A stretch of 64,000 bases of DNA, taken from positions 1,311,668 through 1,375,667 of the forward strand of contig CAADRB010000018.1 of assembly GCA_900708905.1 (NCBI GenBank), written 5' to 3'. This document shows, piece after piece, positions 1-16,000 of this stretch (its first letter is position 1; every line of letters begins with the position of its first letter). This DNA comes from Hymenolepis diminuta. Its lineage: Eukaryota; Platyhelminthes; Cestoda; Cyclophyllidea; Hymenolepididae. A program made the translations under genes and the position numbers. A model generated the notes under the pieces. It worked only from the letters and a program-made list of their open reading frames with translations. It did not search any database and was not told the origin of the DNA.

Positions 1-3000
1 TTATACAAACTTGCCCAGGAGTATTTTGCAATAAATCTTAGATTCCTGGAGATAACTGTCCCTCAAGCGGAACACAAAAGGGAAAGTTAAATAGATATTA
101 ATATAGGTGAGTAGTCTGCGGCGTCCTGAGGCAGAGATTTTTGCCACTGATAATATATCACAAAGAGGATCAGAAAGTCTCTAGAGTGTTTAGATTTGTT
201 TTATAAGAAATAAAATTTACTTAAAAGTTATGATTCAAGACAAAATTTTAATTAGGACTATCTTGAATTCAATAATGACTATTTTTTATAAGAGGTGAGG
301 CGAAGATAATTTTTTCATTCATTTAAGCACAATAGAGGTTGAACAGTCAATGACATTAGTGGTCAATGAATTAAATAGCACATTAGAACAAGTTATTAGT
401 ATTAATCAGTTAAGCATAAATTTCTTTCATCAAAACTACAATTAGTTCAACTAATCTTCCATATTGCCAGAAAATGTACCCAACAGATAATGGATGGAAA
501 TTAGAAAACAATAAGTCAATTCACAGAAAAGAAATTTGTTGAGATGACCAGCAGATTATTTCGGGAAATATTCTGAAATGCCCTGAACTCCTGATGAACT
601 ACGCTGCCACGTGTTCTTGTGGCGGTGGGGAAGTTGGAATTGTAAAGCAAAGAGGACATTTTATGAAAATATTACAAGCATGTTAAGAAGACAGGTGCTA
701 ACAGATGGGCAAAGTTAAAATTAGATAGATCCTTATACTTAATTAATTATTTTATTGTTATTTGATCAAATTGACTAAGAGAATATGGGAGATTTTGCTC
801 GGATTTTGAAGTAGACTAATTACTAATTACTTTAGCATCAATTATTCATACCATTGATAATCATTGGCAATGAGAAACATGAGATAGCATGTGAATAAAA
901 AGAAAAGCAGACTAGTTTGACGAGATAAGAAGAAGGAATAGGAGAAAAATAGTAATATAATCAGGACATCAGAAGTCTAATTTAAGCTAAATTCCGAAAG
1001 ATTGTACTGTTTAAATTCTCATAGTTCAAACGTTCAAATTGACCGATTATCCCATGGTATTTAGACCAAGTTGATCAATTGATTAAATTTCGTACCTGAT
1101 TTATCTGAATCTCTTTGAAGAGAGGAGCAGATAAATAAAACCGGTGTTGGTTTTTTAACGTAACAGAGCTCACTGGCATCCATCATTTATTTCTAACTGA
1201 TTGTGTTTGTTCAATCAAATGAATAAAATAGAAACTTTTTAACTCTTCTCTCCGATAACTTTAAATTATAAAGCTGCTACGATTTTTCTATAAGTAATAA
1301 TGCATTTTGAGGGAAATTCAAGTTGATTCCCTAACAAAATTTGTTAAAACACACTCATGACGTTTGTGGTAATAATGTCTTAGAAGTACATTTTGCCATA
1401 GAATATTTCAAGATGTATGAATTAAAAGACAAGCGGGAAATGGACACTTCGTAAATCGTAACTATTGTGTCCTAGCATATTACAATAACTTGATATTAAT
1501 TATAATTCATTTAAAAATAATAAAATTTGATTTTAACTAATTTTAAATTCAATCAAAGTTATTTCCTTTTATTGAAGGAAAAAATATCAAAACTATTAAA
1601 CCATCAGTGCAGATCTATCTAAAACTCTTATAAGAATACAATATCCGTCTTTTGAGAAACAAAGGAAGAACACTTAATTAGTATAAACAATAGTTAACAA
1701 CTATTAAGTAAAAACAAGTTAGTCAGTAATTTAATCAGAATTGCTACCTACATGAAAAATATGCAAACATTTCAACCTGCATACCGACTTTAACCAAATT
1801 TCTGATAATGGAATTTTCAACAGAGGAGAAACTTAACTTCAGCTATTTGGAAAGAAATTGCATATAATTTAACAACAGAACAAAGACCGTTAAAATTCCC
1901 AAATTTGGTATCTTAATGCAAAGTCCAGTGTAATCGTTTGTTTCGACTCTAAAAATAGTAGTAAGCAATAATAAATGCTACTCAAACGCTCTGGACTATA
2001 AATTTTCTCATCGGATATAAGTGTGTAAAGAAGAAATCAGCCACGCAATCCGTATTCTTATTTTCGCCGATGAAAGTTAATTTTTATATAAATTTCCCAA
2101 ATTCAAGACAGTTTAGCGTAATGTTGGGAAAAGTTTCCATGGAGATGAACGCCAAGGATAGAAAATAATGTCGGATTAAACAAAAAATTGTCACAAGGTC
2201 TGAAAGAACTCCCTCTTCAATGTACTGGAATTCGCGATAAATGCATCATTTTGTCCAATTCATATATGAATAAATGAACTTATTGTTTTGACCCAATCAA
2301 AACAAAGAAAATATAGACGATTTTGAAAAACTTACTTAACTGAGACAATATCTGCCTATTTAAATAAATAAAGCTACACCAAATACCTGAATAATTCAAA
2401 TTAGACAAGTGCAGAATTTATATTTTAAAAAAATTTAAGCAAAAAAGGTCTAACAATTATCAATTTGAAGCGTTTTTAAAACATAAAACACTTGTTTTAT
2501 TCACAACTTTTGATTATCCAGTAGATGTACTTTTGTTTTAAATTAAAGCTTATTATTTATATCGCGCTATAAATTTTGCATAATTAACCAAGGTTATTTA
2601 TATATCATAACTTCCTAGTTCGTGGATTTTTCACAAATTTCGATTGAATTAAATGGTTCTGAAAATGGATCTACAAAATTCAATTTTAACTTGCATGAAT
2701 TTCTCCAAAACACTTGCAAAAATGTGTAATATTATTTTTGTATTTTAATTCAAGGCAACAATACGTTGGGCAGAAAAACATCCATATTTTAACGTCAAAT
2801 TTAATTTTACAACGTCTCCAAAGTTATAGACTTAGAAAAAATTTAATGAACTTGCATACTTAAGGATAAGGTGCAAGGTAAGTGTCAAAAGGATTTAATT
2901 TTAACTCCAAATTTACTGAAGAAAATTTACAGAGTTAACTAGAAAAAGAAAAAAAATAGGCGCTTCAGAGAGTAGATGTCAGTCAATATGTGACGATCTG

Positions 3001-6000
3001 AAATGATTTGCTAGCGACTTGATCTCTACTGCGGTATCCACAGACGATCCAGTATTGTGTGCTTGCACATAGATACCTATACAGATGCCAATCATCATCA
3101 CGCCGAGACTTGGATCATGAGACATAACTATCGTTTAATAAAGAAATGTTTTGCATATTAAACTTGGTTATTTATCAATAAATCGGGATGGCTCTCCGAC
3201 CACCTCTGTACTGATCTAGAGACATGAGTGACTTGAGTTATTCTACTCCTATGTTGCACCGGGTGATTGAGACAATAAAATTTTATTAACTCTTTAATTA
3301 CCATTAGTAATAAACACGAAATATCTTGTTACTACATTGTGCAGATGGTTCGAAACTTCGGTCCTTCTAAATTTGTTTATCGATAGGAATGGAATATTTT
3401 TATTTTAAGTATATCGTTGTGCTTTAATAGCACAAAAATTGTTATTAATAATCAAAATCTCATTTTGAGCAAATGAAATCATTCATCGCACCAAAAAAGA
3501 CTTTGTTTTAATAGGGTAATATGCTGAATTCCGTCTCTTAAAGCGCCTTACCTCAAACGAATTTGAGCAAAAATAGCAAGGAACGAGGCCGCCAGCTTTA
3601 AGCAAAAAGAAGACAATACTCTTGCGCCATAAATGGATTCACCGTTCCCTAGGTGCAATAATTAAGGAGAACTGTCATTACCTTTTAAAAGAAAAGAGTA
3701 GTTGAAATAAAACCTATCGGATTTTCATTTTCAATGCCGATATTAAATTTAACCCGAGTCTCTACCAAGGCTCTTTTTTGAAGAGAGTGAAGGAAGGTAA
3801 ATTTCCTCTATCCCGTAGACGAAACTTTTAGTCCATTCCACAAATTTGCCGCTATGTATCCGTTTGTGATCTAATATAATGCCTACTAGTAGTATGAACT
3901 AACGGTAATTTTATCCCTACACCAACAAATAAAAAGAGACAACACTCTTCTTTCAGTTCGTTCGTTTTCTATAAATAACATACACTACCAAAATAGGTCT
4001 ATATGTTACAAAATAAAAACATGAATTCGATGTTATACACTCAGTTTGAACATATTTTAGAGATATTAAGAGCTTAAAAATGTACTTCAGTTAGACTCGT
4101 ACAAACTGAGTCTATAATCACCTTAGACTTCTATTGAATTAAAAACAAGACCATTTAGGCACTTTCGTACTTTAGCTTCCTAAAATAGAAAAAATCCTAC
4201 CATTTTTCAGTCCAAAGTTAAAAGGTTATTGTCCCTATGTAATAAAAACTTTTCATCGAGTAAACTGAATCTTTCCAATTAACCATGAAAAAAATACGAA
4301 TTTTAATGTTTACGAAATTTATTCCAATGCATTTCAACGCTACAACAAGAGAATATACTTTGGGTTGATAGGAATTTGGTGCACGTCACTACGCACCAAA
4401 TGAGTATAAATTTCCTACTGCATCAGTTATGTGTGGCTAATAAATGCGTGTCAGATTTCGTGTACCTCACCAGGATGAGTATTGAAAAAGGGTCTCCTAA
4501 ATAGAGTTGGAGTTGTTGTGAAATGTCTTCAGCATATTTAGCGTTAATGTATTATTTAGCATGTATAGAAATTTAATTGACAGAATATATCGATATTTAT
4601 TTTTGGGACTCGTTACAATTCGTTGATGAATTCACATTAAAATGTAATTTTTTGCGTTTCACTGGAAATTATGTCCAATAATACATTATTTAACAAACAT
4701 TTCTATTTGGACGTACTTTTTCATTATGTGTAAATTGCGTTACGTACTAATCTTCTAACCAAAGTGACAATTATCATTAATACATAAGTTAGCAAATGAA
4801 CTCAAAATCATTTAAAATTTGATTCTAATTTAAATGGAATGAATAAAACACTCAATTATGATCTCAGTGGTATTCGACATTCATTTCTGCTAAATTGTCA
4901 GTCGTGCCACACGGTGGACGGCAGAATATTCAAATCAGTTATAGCTCATCTAGACTCTGATTATGATCAGTTAATCAGCAACTCGAACATCTGTAAATAT
5001 GAACAAATCGAAATATATGTGACCGGTTACTTATTAATGAAACCACTTATATGATTATTGACTTTTGGCATCCAGTATTTTGAAACTGATCGCTACTTTA
5101 AAACCCCATAAAATGAACGTAAACAGCCAGACGTGACCTAGATATGATGCCAAGCTTCCCAAAAGTCGGTTACCACTTATGCAGTAAGAGGTATTTAAAC
5201 TAACCTATCCTGATCCTCGTTGATCTCAATTCTTCATTTAAACTATAGTTAAGTTAAGTTATAGTCAAGCATGGAAATAAAAATAAAAAGTCTTGACCGT
5301 GGAAAAATAAAGTTTTATTCAAATATATACTTTTTTCATTTATATCCACAATTTCTGAAATCTTGCCTGTTATTAAAAATTAATAAACAGGCAGCAGAAT
5401 GTAATGTTTGATTCTCGATAGCCATTATGACAATATTTAAAACCATCAGAGCAAATAAAAAGGAATATCTGTTGTAAATTTAGCTAGAATTTAGGTAGTC
5501 CATAGGCCTCTGAATTTAAATAACTTCCGGTATAGTTTAAAGTTTATTAACCTAATGCATAATGTAGACCTGAAAAGAATCGCGCTTTGTAAAATAAAGT
5601 TCCTTTAAATTATTAATGAGAATGGTAGTAAGTGAAACCTCCGTAGACACACTGTGGAAGACCTAATTATGGGGATTGATGCTGAACACCAATATGCTTA
5701 TACATAAACTGAAAACGAAACCCTCTGTGAAGGACTGTTTACACGTTAATTGAAGAGAGCAAACTGAGATTATCTTCAGACATTAAATACCAGAGAGTAT
5801 GTCAAGATATTGACATAATATAAAATTTTGAAATCCTGAGTTTCAAAGGAAAATTGGGATACATTATTCCAAAATATTCTGTTAAATACGACGTTAGGAG
5901 CTTAAATGATTCTCCCAGGCATTAAAATTAAAATGAAAATTGCGCGTGTGAAATAATAAGTAAAATAGAAGAACAAATTGTCATCAAAATTTAAACATAC

Positions 6001-9000
6001 TGAAAATATTTCTTTCTCTAATAAAGAAACAAGAAAACAAAATAACCACATTTATAGATTACTTTTAAGTTTTCCACATTGTCCTGGGAAAAAAATATGT
6101 TTTTATCAGGTGGAAATTTTGGTGAGTCAATTCATCTTGTCACTTTGTCTTAGTGAGTCATTAATGAATCAATATTTATTTATAATAATGCATCAAACAA
6201 TCACTCAGTATCGTGAAAGAATACATACTACTGGATAAACAATATAGAGGTGATTAAAAGACTAAAGAAAAAAACTGTCACTTTGCTTTCAGAAGTAAGA
6301 TATTAATAGCAGAATTTCAAAGGAAGGCAGAAACAAGAAGTGGCTTATAAATAAGGAGAGCAGTTCATGATGCAATGTAAGAAAGTGTGCTGGGAAACAA
6401 ACTTCGTTGATTTTTATTCTAAGTCATGTGGTTAACATAACAAAAAATCATTATGTGAAATTGATATTTCATGTTCGAAATCTATGAATTCTAAAATAAT
6501 CATGTCTTTAAAATGTTAATTAATTCAGTTCAATTGCATTTTATGAGTATTTTGTCAAGAAATTCTTACTTTTCGTAAAGAAACTTGGTTCAAATAGAAA
6601 TAAAGAATAATATAAGGTTTTATAAATAGTTGCAAATCCAATTTGTCCAACTTTATTTGGCCGATAAAGTTTCTTTGCAACTTTTATGAAGTCAAAATTT
6701 TGGATTCATTCTATTTTTTTGTGCTAGTCGTTGTTCATTACATTGATAGCTTATTAATTTGCTGCAGTAAACCCCAATAACTTAATAATCAATGTAAGCA
6801 AAGACTTTCTGAAGTGGTAAAGCATGCTAAGTTTTACGCAAAATGAAACCTATTTGAATGAATGCAATAACTGAGAGAAATGCATGAATTAAATAAGGAG
6901 AAAACGGAATAAAGTCAGCACACTAAACTTTAATTAGGAATAAAATCACGTAGGCATATGAACAAAATAAAGTCTCAACTACATAAAATAAGCGAGGCAT
7001 TTGTGATGCATTCCAGCAAGTACTAGTGTTCATCCCTAAAGAGGTCTATATAGTACAGTAATTATAATTAAGAACGTGACTGCTGTTGATTGGGTAAAAA
7101 TTTCAGTGAATTTAAGGCCAGTAAGCATTTCCGAAATCGCTTCATATGTTTTAGATTCTTTCAAACTATTAAACAAGTTGCTAAGTTCTGCTTGGGCTTT
7201 ATCATTTTATATTTATAAACCCAAAAAGGATATAATTCCTCACTGACGTCCTTATAAAATCACCGGGGATAATCTAAAACAATTATCACATCATTTTATC
7301 ATTGTTCATCAGTTTACTTAGTGACACAAAAATACTTCGAAAATCGTGCCTAATAATGCAATATCAATTAGAAGGACAAATTATAATTTTATCCCTATAT
7401 TTAACACGATTTTGATGCAATAAAAGGAATAAAAATTATCAATTTGTGAATATCGGCTTATGAATGAGATAAAATTACATAAATCAACTCGTGTTTGTCA
7501 GGCCAAATCCAGTAAAGGAACTCTGAAACACTTGAATATCACAAAATAAATTGTATTACTTCTGAAAAATAGGATAAGCCAGAACTTTTTTCACCTTGAC
7601 GTCGTTATATACTCCTGTTTGACTCCAACCCCTTTTGATCTACTACTGGGCCATTTTTCTATTTCTCATATTCGGAAGCTGTCTTAAAACTAAAAGTTTT
7701 TCCACTGTCATGGGTACCTATAATATTTTTCAAGATAAGATTTCAATCAAGGAGGTATGTGATGAAAGATTTAATTACAATAATTTATTTTCATTTATAT
7801 GAATGGTAAGAAACATTTAAAAATATAAAAAGCCTCGAACAAAATCTCTAGTTTTCAAATCGATTCACTGTAATCAGCGTTTTATACATGTTACACTGTA
7901 TTTAATAATGGAAGGTAGAGAGATGAAAAGTGGTAAAAGAAACTGTTTATCAAATGTAAAGAGAAAATTAAAAACGGAAAAAGCTAATAAATTTGAATTT
8001 ATGCTACTGAATATTACAATACTTATGTTCTAAAATTGTGATATTCCAGTTAGGAGTAAGGTAAACCCAGTCTAGCAGAAATAAAAATTAATTTAAAGTA
8101 AAGCGATTCTTGAAATTTTTATTTATCTCATCGCCCCCCCTCCCTGTCGTGATTCAGAATTGAAATTACCGAGGCGAAATGAAGGATTTGAATAATTCTG
8201 TGCTCATTAACACCAGCGATTTAAACAAATGCCTCACAGAACTATTTACAAAGTAGTTAATACACTCTTCTGCTATACTTCGGAAGCGGTTTATTGGTTG
8301 TGACTAATCAATCTGCCAAGCGGTAGGAAAAATTGCATAACCATAAAACAACCACCTGCTATTCCTTAAAGCAAGACTAATGGAGTCTGCAATAGCAAAA
8401 GTGGATATATAAATGAAACCGTTTATCTTCACTTTGTAATAAAGAGATCCACAAATACTAATTTAACTTCAGTCTGGCTTGAATCCAGTAACAAATTGCG
8501 TTGAAAAAGTACTAATCTACCGTGAATTATTCCGATACAGACATCTATAGATTCTCTTCATAACAAATGTAGCTTCCCTTCTAATAATTGCAAATATTAA
8601 AAAATCGAATGAAATCACAAATTTTAATTCATAATTAAAGGAAACACCATGGACCATGCCTCTCCTAATTTAAGACCAATATAGAATGCTTGCCATTTTC
8701 ACTTCAATCTAATTTCGTCAGATCCAATCTCTAGAAGTATTCAATATATAACTTAAATCTAATTTTAAAAAACTACGCACAAAGGATTTATCAAAAGCCT
8801 GCATATTTCCATAGACTAACTTGTGGGATTTGACCACTTGGAATCCTTAAAAGGAGATAAAATTTAACCGGATCATTTAGGGGGAACTCCAAAAACCGTT
8901 TCTGTTGCAGAGAAGTGACTGAAGTGTAACTCTGAAATATGCTAATATATGATTTTCCGTTTCAATTAATTTGTGACGAACTATGTCACCGATTTCCTTA

Positions 9001-10050
9001 TTAACCTTCTGACCCGTATCATTTCTGTTGCCTTCATGTATCAGTTGCTTTAATTGACTTATTCTCCTAATTTAATTTAAATACCTGTAACCTTCAAAAC
9101 CCAAAGTTACGCATATGTAGATTTGTATCGCACTTAATGCCTGTATTGAAAATGGAATTCTGATGTTTAACATTTCGAAAATCCTTATCTTTTCAATATT
9201 TACAGTATAAAAAATAGGGCACCCGAAATTTTCGGTATTCATTATGCTCGTAGAATAAAATTCCATCTTGATTTATAAGAAAATTGCTTTCGCTTCTGAT
9301 AAAATTTTTCAGAATTAAGTTGACTTTTCTTGAACAAATTTATCCGAATTTGCATTTCATCGTTTGAGAAATGGGTTTCAAATCTGGAGATTGATCAGTC
9401 CAATAAGAAAATTGCAATCAGCAATCCACTGGTCCAAACAGAGGCACGTTCATCAATTGGCATCGAATCAAAGGCTTTTGTAATAAACCATGTATCTTAT
9501 GATAAATAAACGTTTAAACGTTCTTTACACCCTTCCCCTTCCCCCTCTCCAAGATTTTAAGAATTTAGAATCTAGTGAGCGACCTGTATGTCGCCCTGCA
9601 TGGAGATTCAAACGTCATGAAATTAAACCTTGTTTTCGGCTGTTTTTTTTTTAAATTCATCCTATTCAAATATTTTACTTTTAATTATTAAAATATCTTA
9701 CTGTTTTATGTAGACTTTTGAATTATGAAAATGACCAGAAATGTTAAGATTCTCATTTAGTCCAACACATTCTATGAATTTTTCATAAGTTTCTACATGC
9801 CACTGCAAATAATATTATATTTAATTCAAAAGCCCAATATTGCATTCCTTCTACTAGTCTAGAAGAGTCATTTCACAAAAGCAATATATGAAGAAAAAAT
9901 TATATATATTTACAAAAGAAAGATAAGAATACCATAATTCTCAAACAACCATTTTTTACGATCCTATCGATTAAAAGGATAAATAGCGAGAAAACAAGAT
10001 TATGTTACAAATCGAGAAGGAAGAGAGAAATCTAATAAAATCCGGTGAAA
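1..10050. other. AT-rich intergenic region without a recognisable gene
   Basis: No exon chain with consistent splice phases, no protein family signature and no RNA gene could be recognised here on either strand. The open reading frames are short (86 codons or fewer) and look random. The only structure noted is a copy of a dispersed repeat at about 3005-3270, related to 23940-24195. The end at 10050 abuts the stop codon of the LYPLA gene, so the last few hundred bases should contain its 3' UTR; no AATAAA was seen on the minus strand in the first 80 bases after that stop. Confidence 0.6.
3005..3270 (+). repeat. Dispersed repeat, copy 1
   Basis: This stretch resembles 23940-24195 in the same orientation. 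Both contain, in order, GTTTTGCATAT, an A/T run with TTATTTATC, a GG-TGGCT-CC block followed by a CC.CCTC block, and ACTTGAGTTA or ACTTAATTTA. The copies are clearly diverged by substitutions and small indels, so this is an old element. No coding capacity was seen; its class is unknown. Confidence 0.45.
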
Positions 10051-13000
10051 TTAACTATCAAGATGTTTTTGAAGGAAATTCTGTGCCAGGAGCATTTCTT
10101 CCTCATTACAGCCGTGTCCCAACTCCTCGATTTTATGCAATTCAATATTTGTGAAAGAAAAGTTGTTCCGCAGTAGGGTGTTCGTCAGACTTCCGATGGG
10201 GTAAGGAACTAGAGGATCAGCTCCTCCGTGACATTGAAGGATTGGCAAAGTTCGGTCCGCATGGATTCGCTAAAAGGAAGAAAACTAATGAAGCTAAAAT
10301 ATCATAGCGATAACCATACTACCCTCCAATCAATAAAAAATAAACCAAATCAGGAAAACAGTGGGGATTTCAACAAAATAAATAAAAATTTATATTAAAT
10401 TGGAATTTTAGCATCATCAGTCACTGATACGATTGACAAGCTGAAATTTTGATGCAAATGAGCAATTTTCGCATATAGGATTACCGATTACAGGATTTCC
10501 GGATGCAATTTCGTGTCACCGATGCAATTATTAGCCATGCAGATAGCCAATCATTTTCAACATATTCAATTTATTCCTTTAATAAATGAACAGCCATCTG
10601 TGCCTTCTAATTCTAAGCAACCGCAGCATTGGGCAGCCTAAATTAAGCCAGTAACAACATATCTTGATGTGGTAACGAAGGTGACTGTGTTAAATTTTAA
10701 TAGTGATAACGCAGACGGGAAGGCATATCCTGGTATGAGTAATGGAAACTCAGTAATTGACAGTTCAACACACGAGGGGTGAAACTGGTGAATTTTGTTT
10801 AGCATATCATAATAGGCTTCCTAGAAGAAAAACAACAAACTGAAAAAAAGAAACAAGCTAGTTGTAAGATCTCTTCCGGATATGAGTATGCACATTGTGT
10901 AAATAATATGAATACAAAAGTTCCCGCTCTGTGAAATCACAATAAATAAAATGAAGATGAATCCAAGTTGCCATTACAATCCCAATGAATCATCCAAGAA
11001 TTAAACTGAGGCCACAGATAAATGTATTCTTGAAAACTAGTAACTGGGTGGTATTTTACTTACATATTTATAATCCACGCAGGAGAAAATTTTTGAAAAC
11101 TAGATGAATCAATGAGAAATTTAACAATGTAAAAAATCAGGAAAGGAAGATAATCACTCATATACGTAATTAGAAACCTTTACAAAGCAGTCATCTTTAA
11201 AATTATAATAAGTGCTCGATGTAATATTTAAAGCTATCATAAAGAGAAATATTAAAAAGTACTACGAGGAGATGAGAAACCTCCTCCTATAATATAAAGA
11301 TCTCTAGACTTTAATAAATTCAAAAATGTGCAGTTTGGAAACTATTTGTTCGCGTACGAAGGTGATGGATCATTACTGAAGTGCATGTTCAGACTGAAGC
11401 GAATAACAACAAATTCTGTCATGCACAGTTCAAAGCCACAGAAGTCCGAGTGACTGAAAAACTGCAAGCGAACATTTATGCATAATCGTTAATATAATTT
11501 TCATTAAATTTATTTATATTTTAAATAATAATAACTAGAATAATAAATATACTTGAATTATTTTCATTTTAAAGTGGAAAATTATATATCAATTACTCTG
11601 TACATAGGCAACTTGTTGATGGAGAAAAAAATTTTAGTTTACTTTGACTACTGAAGTGCAACTAAGACTTACTGGAAACGGAAAATGAAAAAAGGATCAA
11701 TGCATAATTAATTTCGTGTAATTGAAAAAGCACAACTCAGATTGCGTGATTCAAGGCCAAAGCGAATCACCAGACGCAATCAATAATTCATCTACGGGAA
11801 GTTGCTTTATTACTTACACAGCTGATATCTGATCAGATAACTTCTAAAAGAATGCAGAATATATCGTTCTACCTTCCAGAAATAAGATACAAACCGATTT
11901 ATGCAGTTGCATGCAAGTTCTCTGATAATAGGAATTGGAAAATTCGTCGAGTCGGAGGATGAAAAGGAAGCATAGCTTAACAAGAGACCTATATATTAGT
12001 GATTTGCTTGGTGATAAGAATCAGAAGGTCAACGAAGTAGTTGAAATCTATTCTACAAGAAAAATCGCTCGGTTATAAAGTATAAAAAGTTGCATTTACC
12101 TTAGACAAAACGGTGAAGTTGAATTTAGATCAATAATTGAAAAAATAAATTGTGGTATAAAATCTCAATAGAAGCACTATTAACCTTAGTTGAGCGAATC
12201 GGTTTCATTCGTGACTTTAACTTCGTTTTTAAATGGGAAACTGGATGCATATCAGAACATAATTACTTCAATTGAAAGTAAAGCACATCATCATTAATAT
12301 CGATGCTCAATCGAACCAGACTTTTAGGCTATTAAAAAATGTGTGATCAAAATATAACTTAAAAACAAACATTATGCTTCACTGGAATCAGGGTATCACT
12401 TGTACTTGTGCATTTTGTGCTCTCTTATCTGTTGGCATTATTGATGGTCTATATTAAAACTGAAAACCTTTAAGAAGTATGACAAGATTAAATAAGATTA
12501 AACTTGTATCGGCTTTATAACAGTTAAAATGAGATTAGTTACTGTTGTATCTATCAACAGAATGAATTCAATGCAAACCATACTTTCGTCACAAAATCAG
12601 AGAGAATAAGGAATTTTCCGGAAAATTTTTAAACAAATACAAAAATAAATTTGAATAAAATCGACCAAACGTGTGTCTTGATATGGTTTTTAACCGGCAA
12701 AAGATTGAAAAGGGAAAACAAGGAAATGAAAATGAATACATTTGAGGAGCAATGAAATTTTATTCAATTGGGACTTCGCTACAAAATCATGGATTCAATG
12801 TAGGCGATGAGAAAAAGGGGAATTTTAAACTAAATGTACATAACATGAGAATGCTTGCAATAATTCTAAAACTTAAAATAGTAAAATTTTCAAGTGAGAA
12901 TTGACAGCGATATCATATTACTCGAAGAATAACAGATCCAGGTACAACCCATATTATTTTGCATAAATGGTAATAAAATTATTCTTGCACGCATTTATTA

Positions 13001-16000
13001 AAACCCAACAGTGAATGACGTCAAAACTCATTAAATTAGCTGTTTCATTTACTGAACTAGCTTCTAAAAAGATTTTTTAAATAAATAAAGCCGGACGCGC
13101 TGTAGAACACATGACAGTGGTAGTGAAAACTGTCTGTGGCTATTTTAAGGCAAAAGGGAGAGGACGCTGACTTCAGTATTCAATACCTTCACGTATGGCT
13201 TCATCCCGTTTTACTTCGAGTAACTCTCATTAATTGAATAATCCTAATTTCATATATTAAGACAAATATTACTAAAGATGGTACATAAGTGGTTGAAGTC
13301 ATTTCCCTATATAACAAATTTGGGTAAAATATTAAAGTAAAAACTTTTAAAGCGTACTCACCTTAAACGTACGCTGCCCACGAAGCTTTGCTATCTTAAA
13401 AATCTTCTCTCTCTTCTCCCCTATTTATAAACCGTACTGCGGAATATCATCCAAGAACATTTTGGCTTCCCAACCATTAGAAAAAAATTGAAAATAAGCG
13501 GCAGGACCGACCCGTCTCCATTAAAAACGGTCAATGAGCACCGAACATTACAGACAAGCATCTGCTACAATCCAAGGGACGAATAGTGAAATTTGATTTT
13601 CGGAACGTTAACTGCCCATTTAGCAAATATTGTGCAAGGCTGAATCCAAACACTGAATGAAGTAAGACACTTTGATACCTTGACTTTGCTAACAGTAGCA
13701 TTTAACCCCCTCCCCTTTATCATTTATTGGAACCAGTTTCATTCTGTTAACCGGTTTCAGTTGCTTCCCACAACTAAAAATTGTAGCTTTTATATATAGC
13801 TGTGGGTAGTAATAATAAACATTTTTTTCCAACAGCAACAATGGTGAAAAAGAAAACAAACACAAAACGATTATAAACTGCCATGAATAAACAAAACAAC
13901 AAAAGAACAAAAATAGAAGAGAAGCATAATGATAGAACATAGGAACAGGATAAACAAAGATAGCCTTACCTAGGCATTTTCAATTGCAGTTCTAAAATAA
14001 CTCAAGCGGTTGAAGTTTGGATAACAAAAAGAAATAATGCAATTTTACAATTCAGCCTCTACATGATAAAAGCACTTTAACTATAAAATAAATGAAAAAT
14101 GACAGTAAAATCCTCTTACAAGCTTGCTCCTTGTAAGCTTCTGGTTTAGGATCTTCAGCGGCGAAGTCTTAACTCGATTCGCAATTGTATAATCGTAAAT
14201 TTCACAAGCTAGCCCCAAACACTTGCATACGAGTGGAAACTTATAACTAGAGCTACTCATGTAACATCACTGTCAGCATCGCAATCAGGTGAAATATACG
14301 AAAAAAGATAAAACCTTTAACTCTGGTGATCGCACTAGAAGAGATAGTTAATTTCTCAAAAAGATAGTCATAATTAAAAAAATAGATAACGATAACAATA
14401 AAACGAAATTCTGAAGAATAATATGAAGCTATGCGTTTACCCATTAATAATACTTGTTAAGTTATCGGCGGTAATTAAGATAGCCCATCAATTCAATGTT
14501 TACAAACTGTCCAAATACAACAGTAAAATAACTTCAATTTTGATATATTATAGAATAAGTTCTTCGAAATGGAAGTGACTGATATTTACTACTTACGGCA
14601 TTATCAGCAGCGATTTGTTGAGCAAGAGGAAGCCAGGAACTGAAGATCATCACGCCAGCTAGGCCACGAAGAGAGGAAGCCGTGATTCCAGTGAAGAGAG
14701 CTGCACTCCCTCCCTGGGAAAAACCACCCAGTACAATTCGGTTCAAGGGGATACCGCAAGTCTCAACTTCAGTTTTGATTAGCTGGGAGACTAAAAAGAA
14801 AAACAATATACGTGATATATTACTAAATATGGTAACAATTACTTCAGCGGTCATGCCCCAGTAGGTTTATTTTACTGTAATTTAAGGTAGACTTTCCATA
14901 GAAAGAGAAAGAAATTAAATACAAAAGATAGTCCTACGGATAAAAAATGTATGGAATATATTATACTCGTTTTCTTACAGGCCCTAACGATTGTGCATTA
15001 ATTGGATGTAAGAGAACGTTGACTACTAGCTGAAAAATTCCATCAGCTTGTCATGTTGATTCATAAGAGGCAGCAGAAAATCTCAAAGTAGCCGTCAATT
15101 CGGGTTTATGATAACCATAAATTTCATTTAATATATTATTAACTTTATTAAGAAATTTCAGTCTAATGACCTGTTCAAATATTCAATACAAGAACTTTCA
15201 ATCTAATTGCACGTGGTTAATTCCAAAGTTTTAAAACTGCGAAGTAAGATTAAATGAGCACTTAACTAGGGCCTTTAATCAACCGAAAATGAACTGTATG
15301 CTTTAAATGACTCATTGGTAAATCGTATTTTTCAGTGCACCAGTCCTCATTTATAGTAATGATTTTCACTGACGAGTGAATAAGTTATTCAGAGTGATTC
15401 ATTCCACTCGTGCAGTTATACTCTTTGGAATGTAGTCATGGTTATCGGTCGCGGTTAAAATTATTTCTCCAACAGAAAAAAGTATCATTTGCTAGTATCG
15501 TACGGGTTCCAAACACTAAATAGAACACAAATTCGTTATTAAATAATTTAACATAACTGGTAACAATCTTGGCCAATTAATAAATCAATACGATTTACAT
15601 ATTCAAGAAGTTCAAAACTTCAGAGAAAATTAATCATTAAAAGTGTGGTACTTCATGGAACCCACGTGTCAATCCTAATCACGACAATATAGAGGGAAAG
15701 TTTCTGAGAGAAGTAAACAGTACTTTTATTAAATTAGGCCTATTTGTCATAAAAAGGGAACGTGGTTTACGATTTCCACTCCTAGATACATCAATCTTAC
15801 CTACAAAGTACAAACAAAACTACATTGAAGGAAAGCACCTACAAATTCCAATTTCGAGAGTCAGTATTTTCTCTGAATTTTGATTCAAAGTAAGTAATCC
15901 ATGAAATCACCCAATTTTTCGATAACGTGATTTTGATTAAAAGTAGGAAAATTCCTCAGTATATTTACAGCAAATCACAAACAAATGTGGGTATCGAGGA

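Noticed and set aside
4839..9266. Small open frames in the first 10 kb
   Set aside because: Short, AT-driven, no conserved motif and no splice partners.
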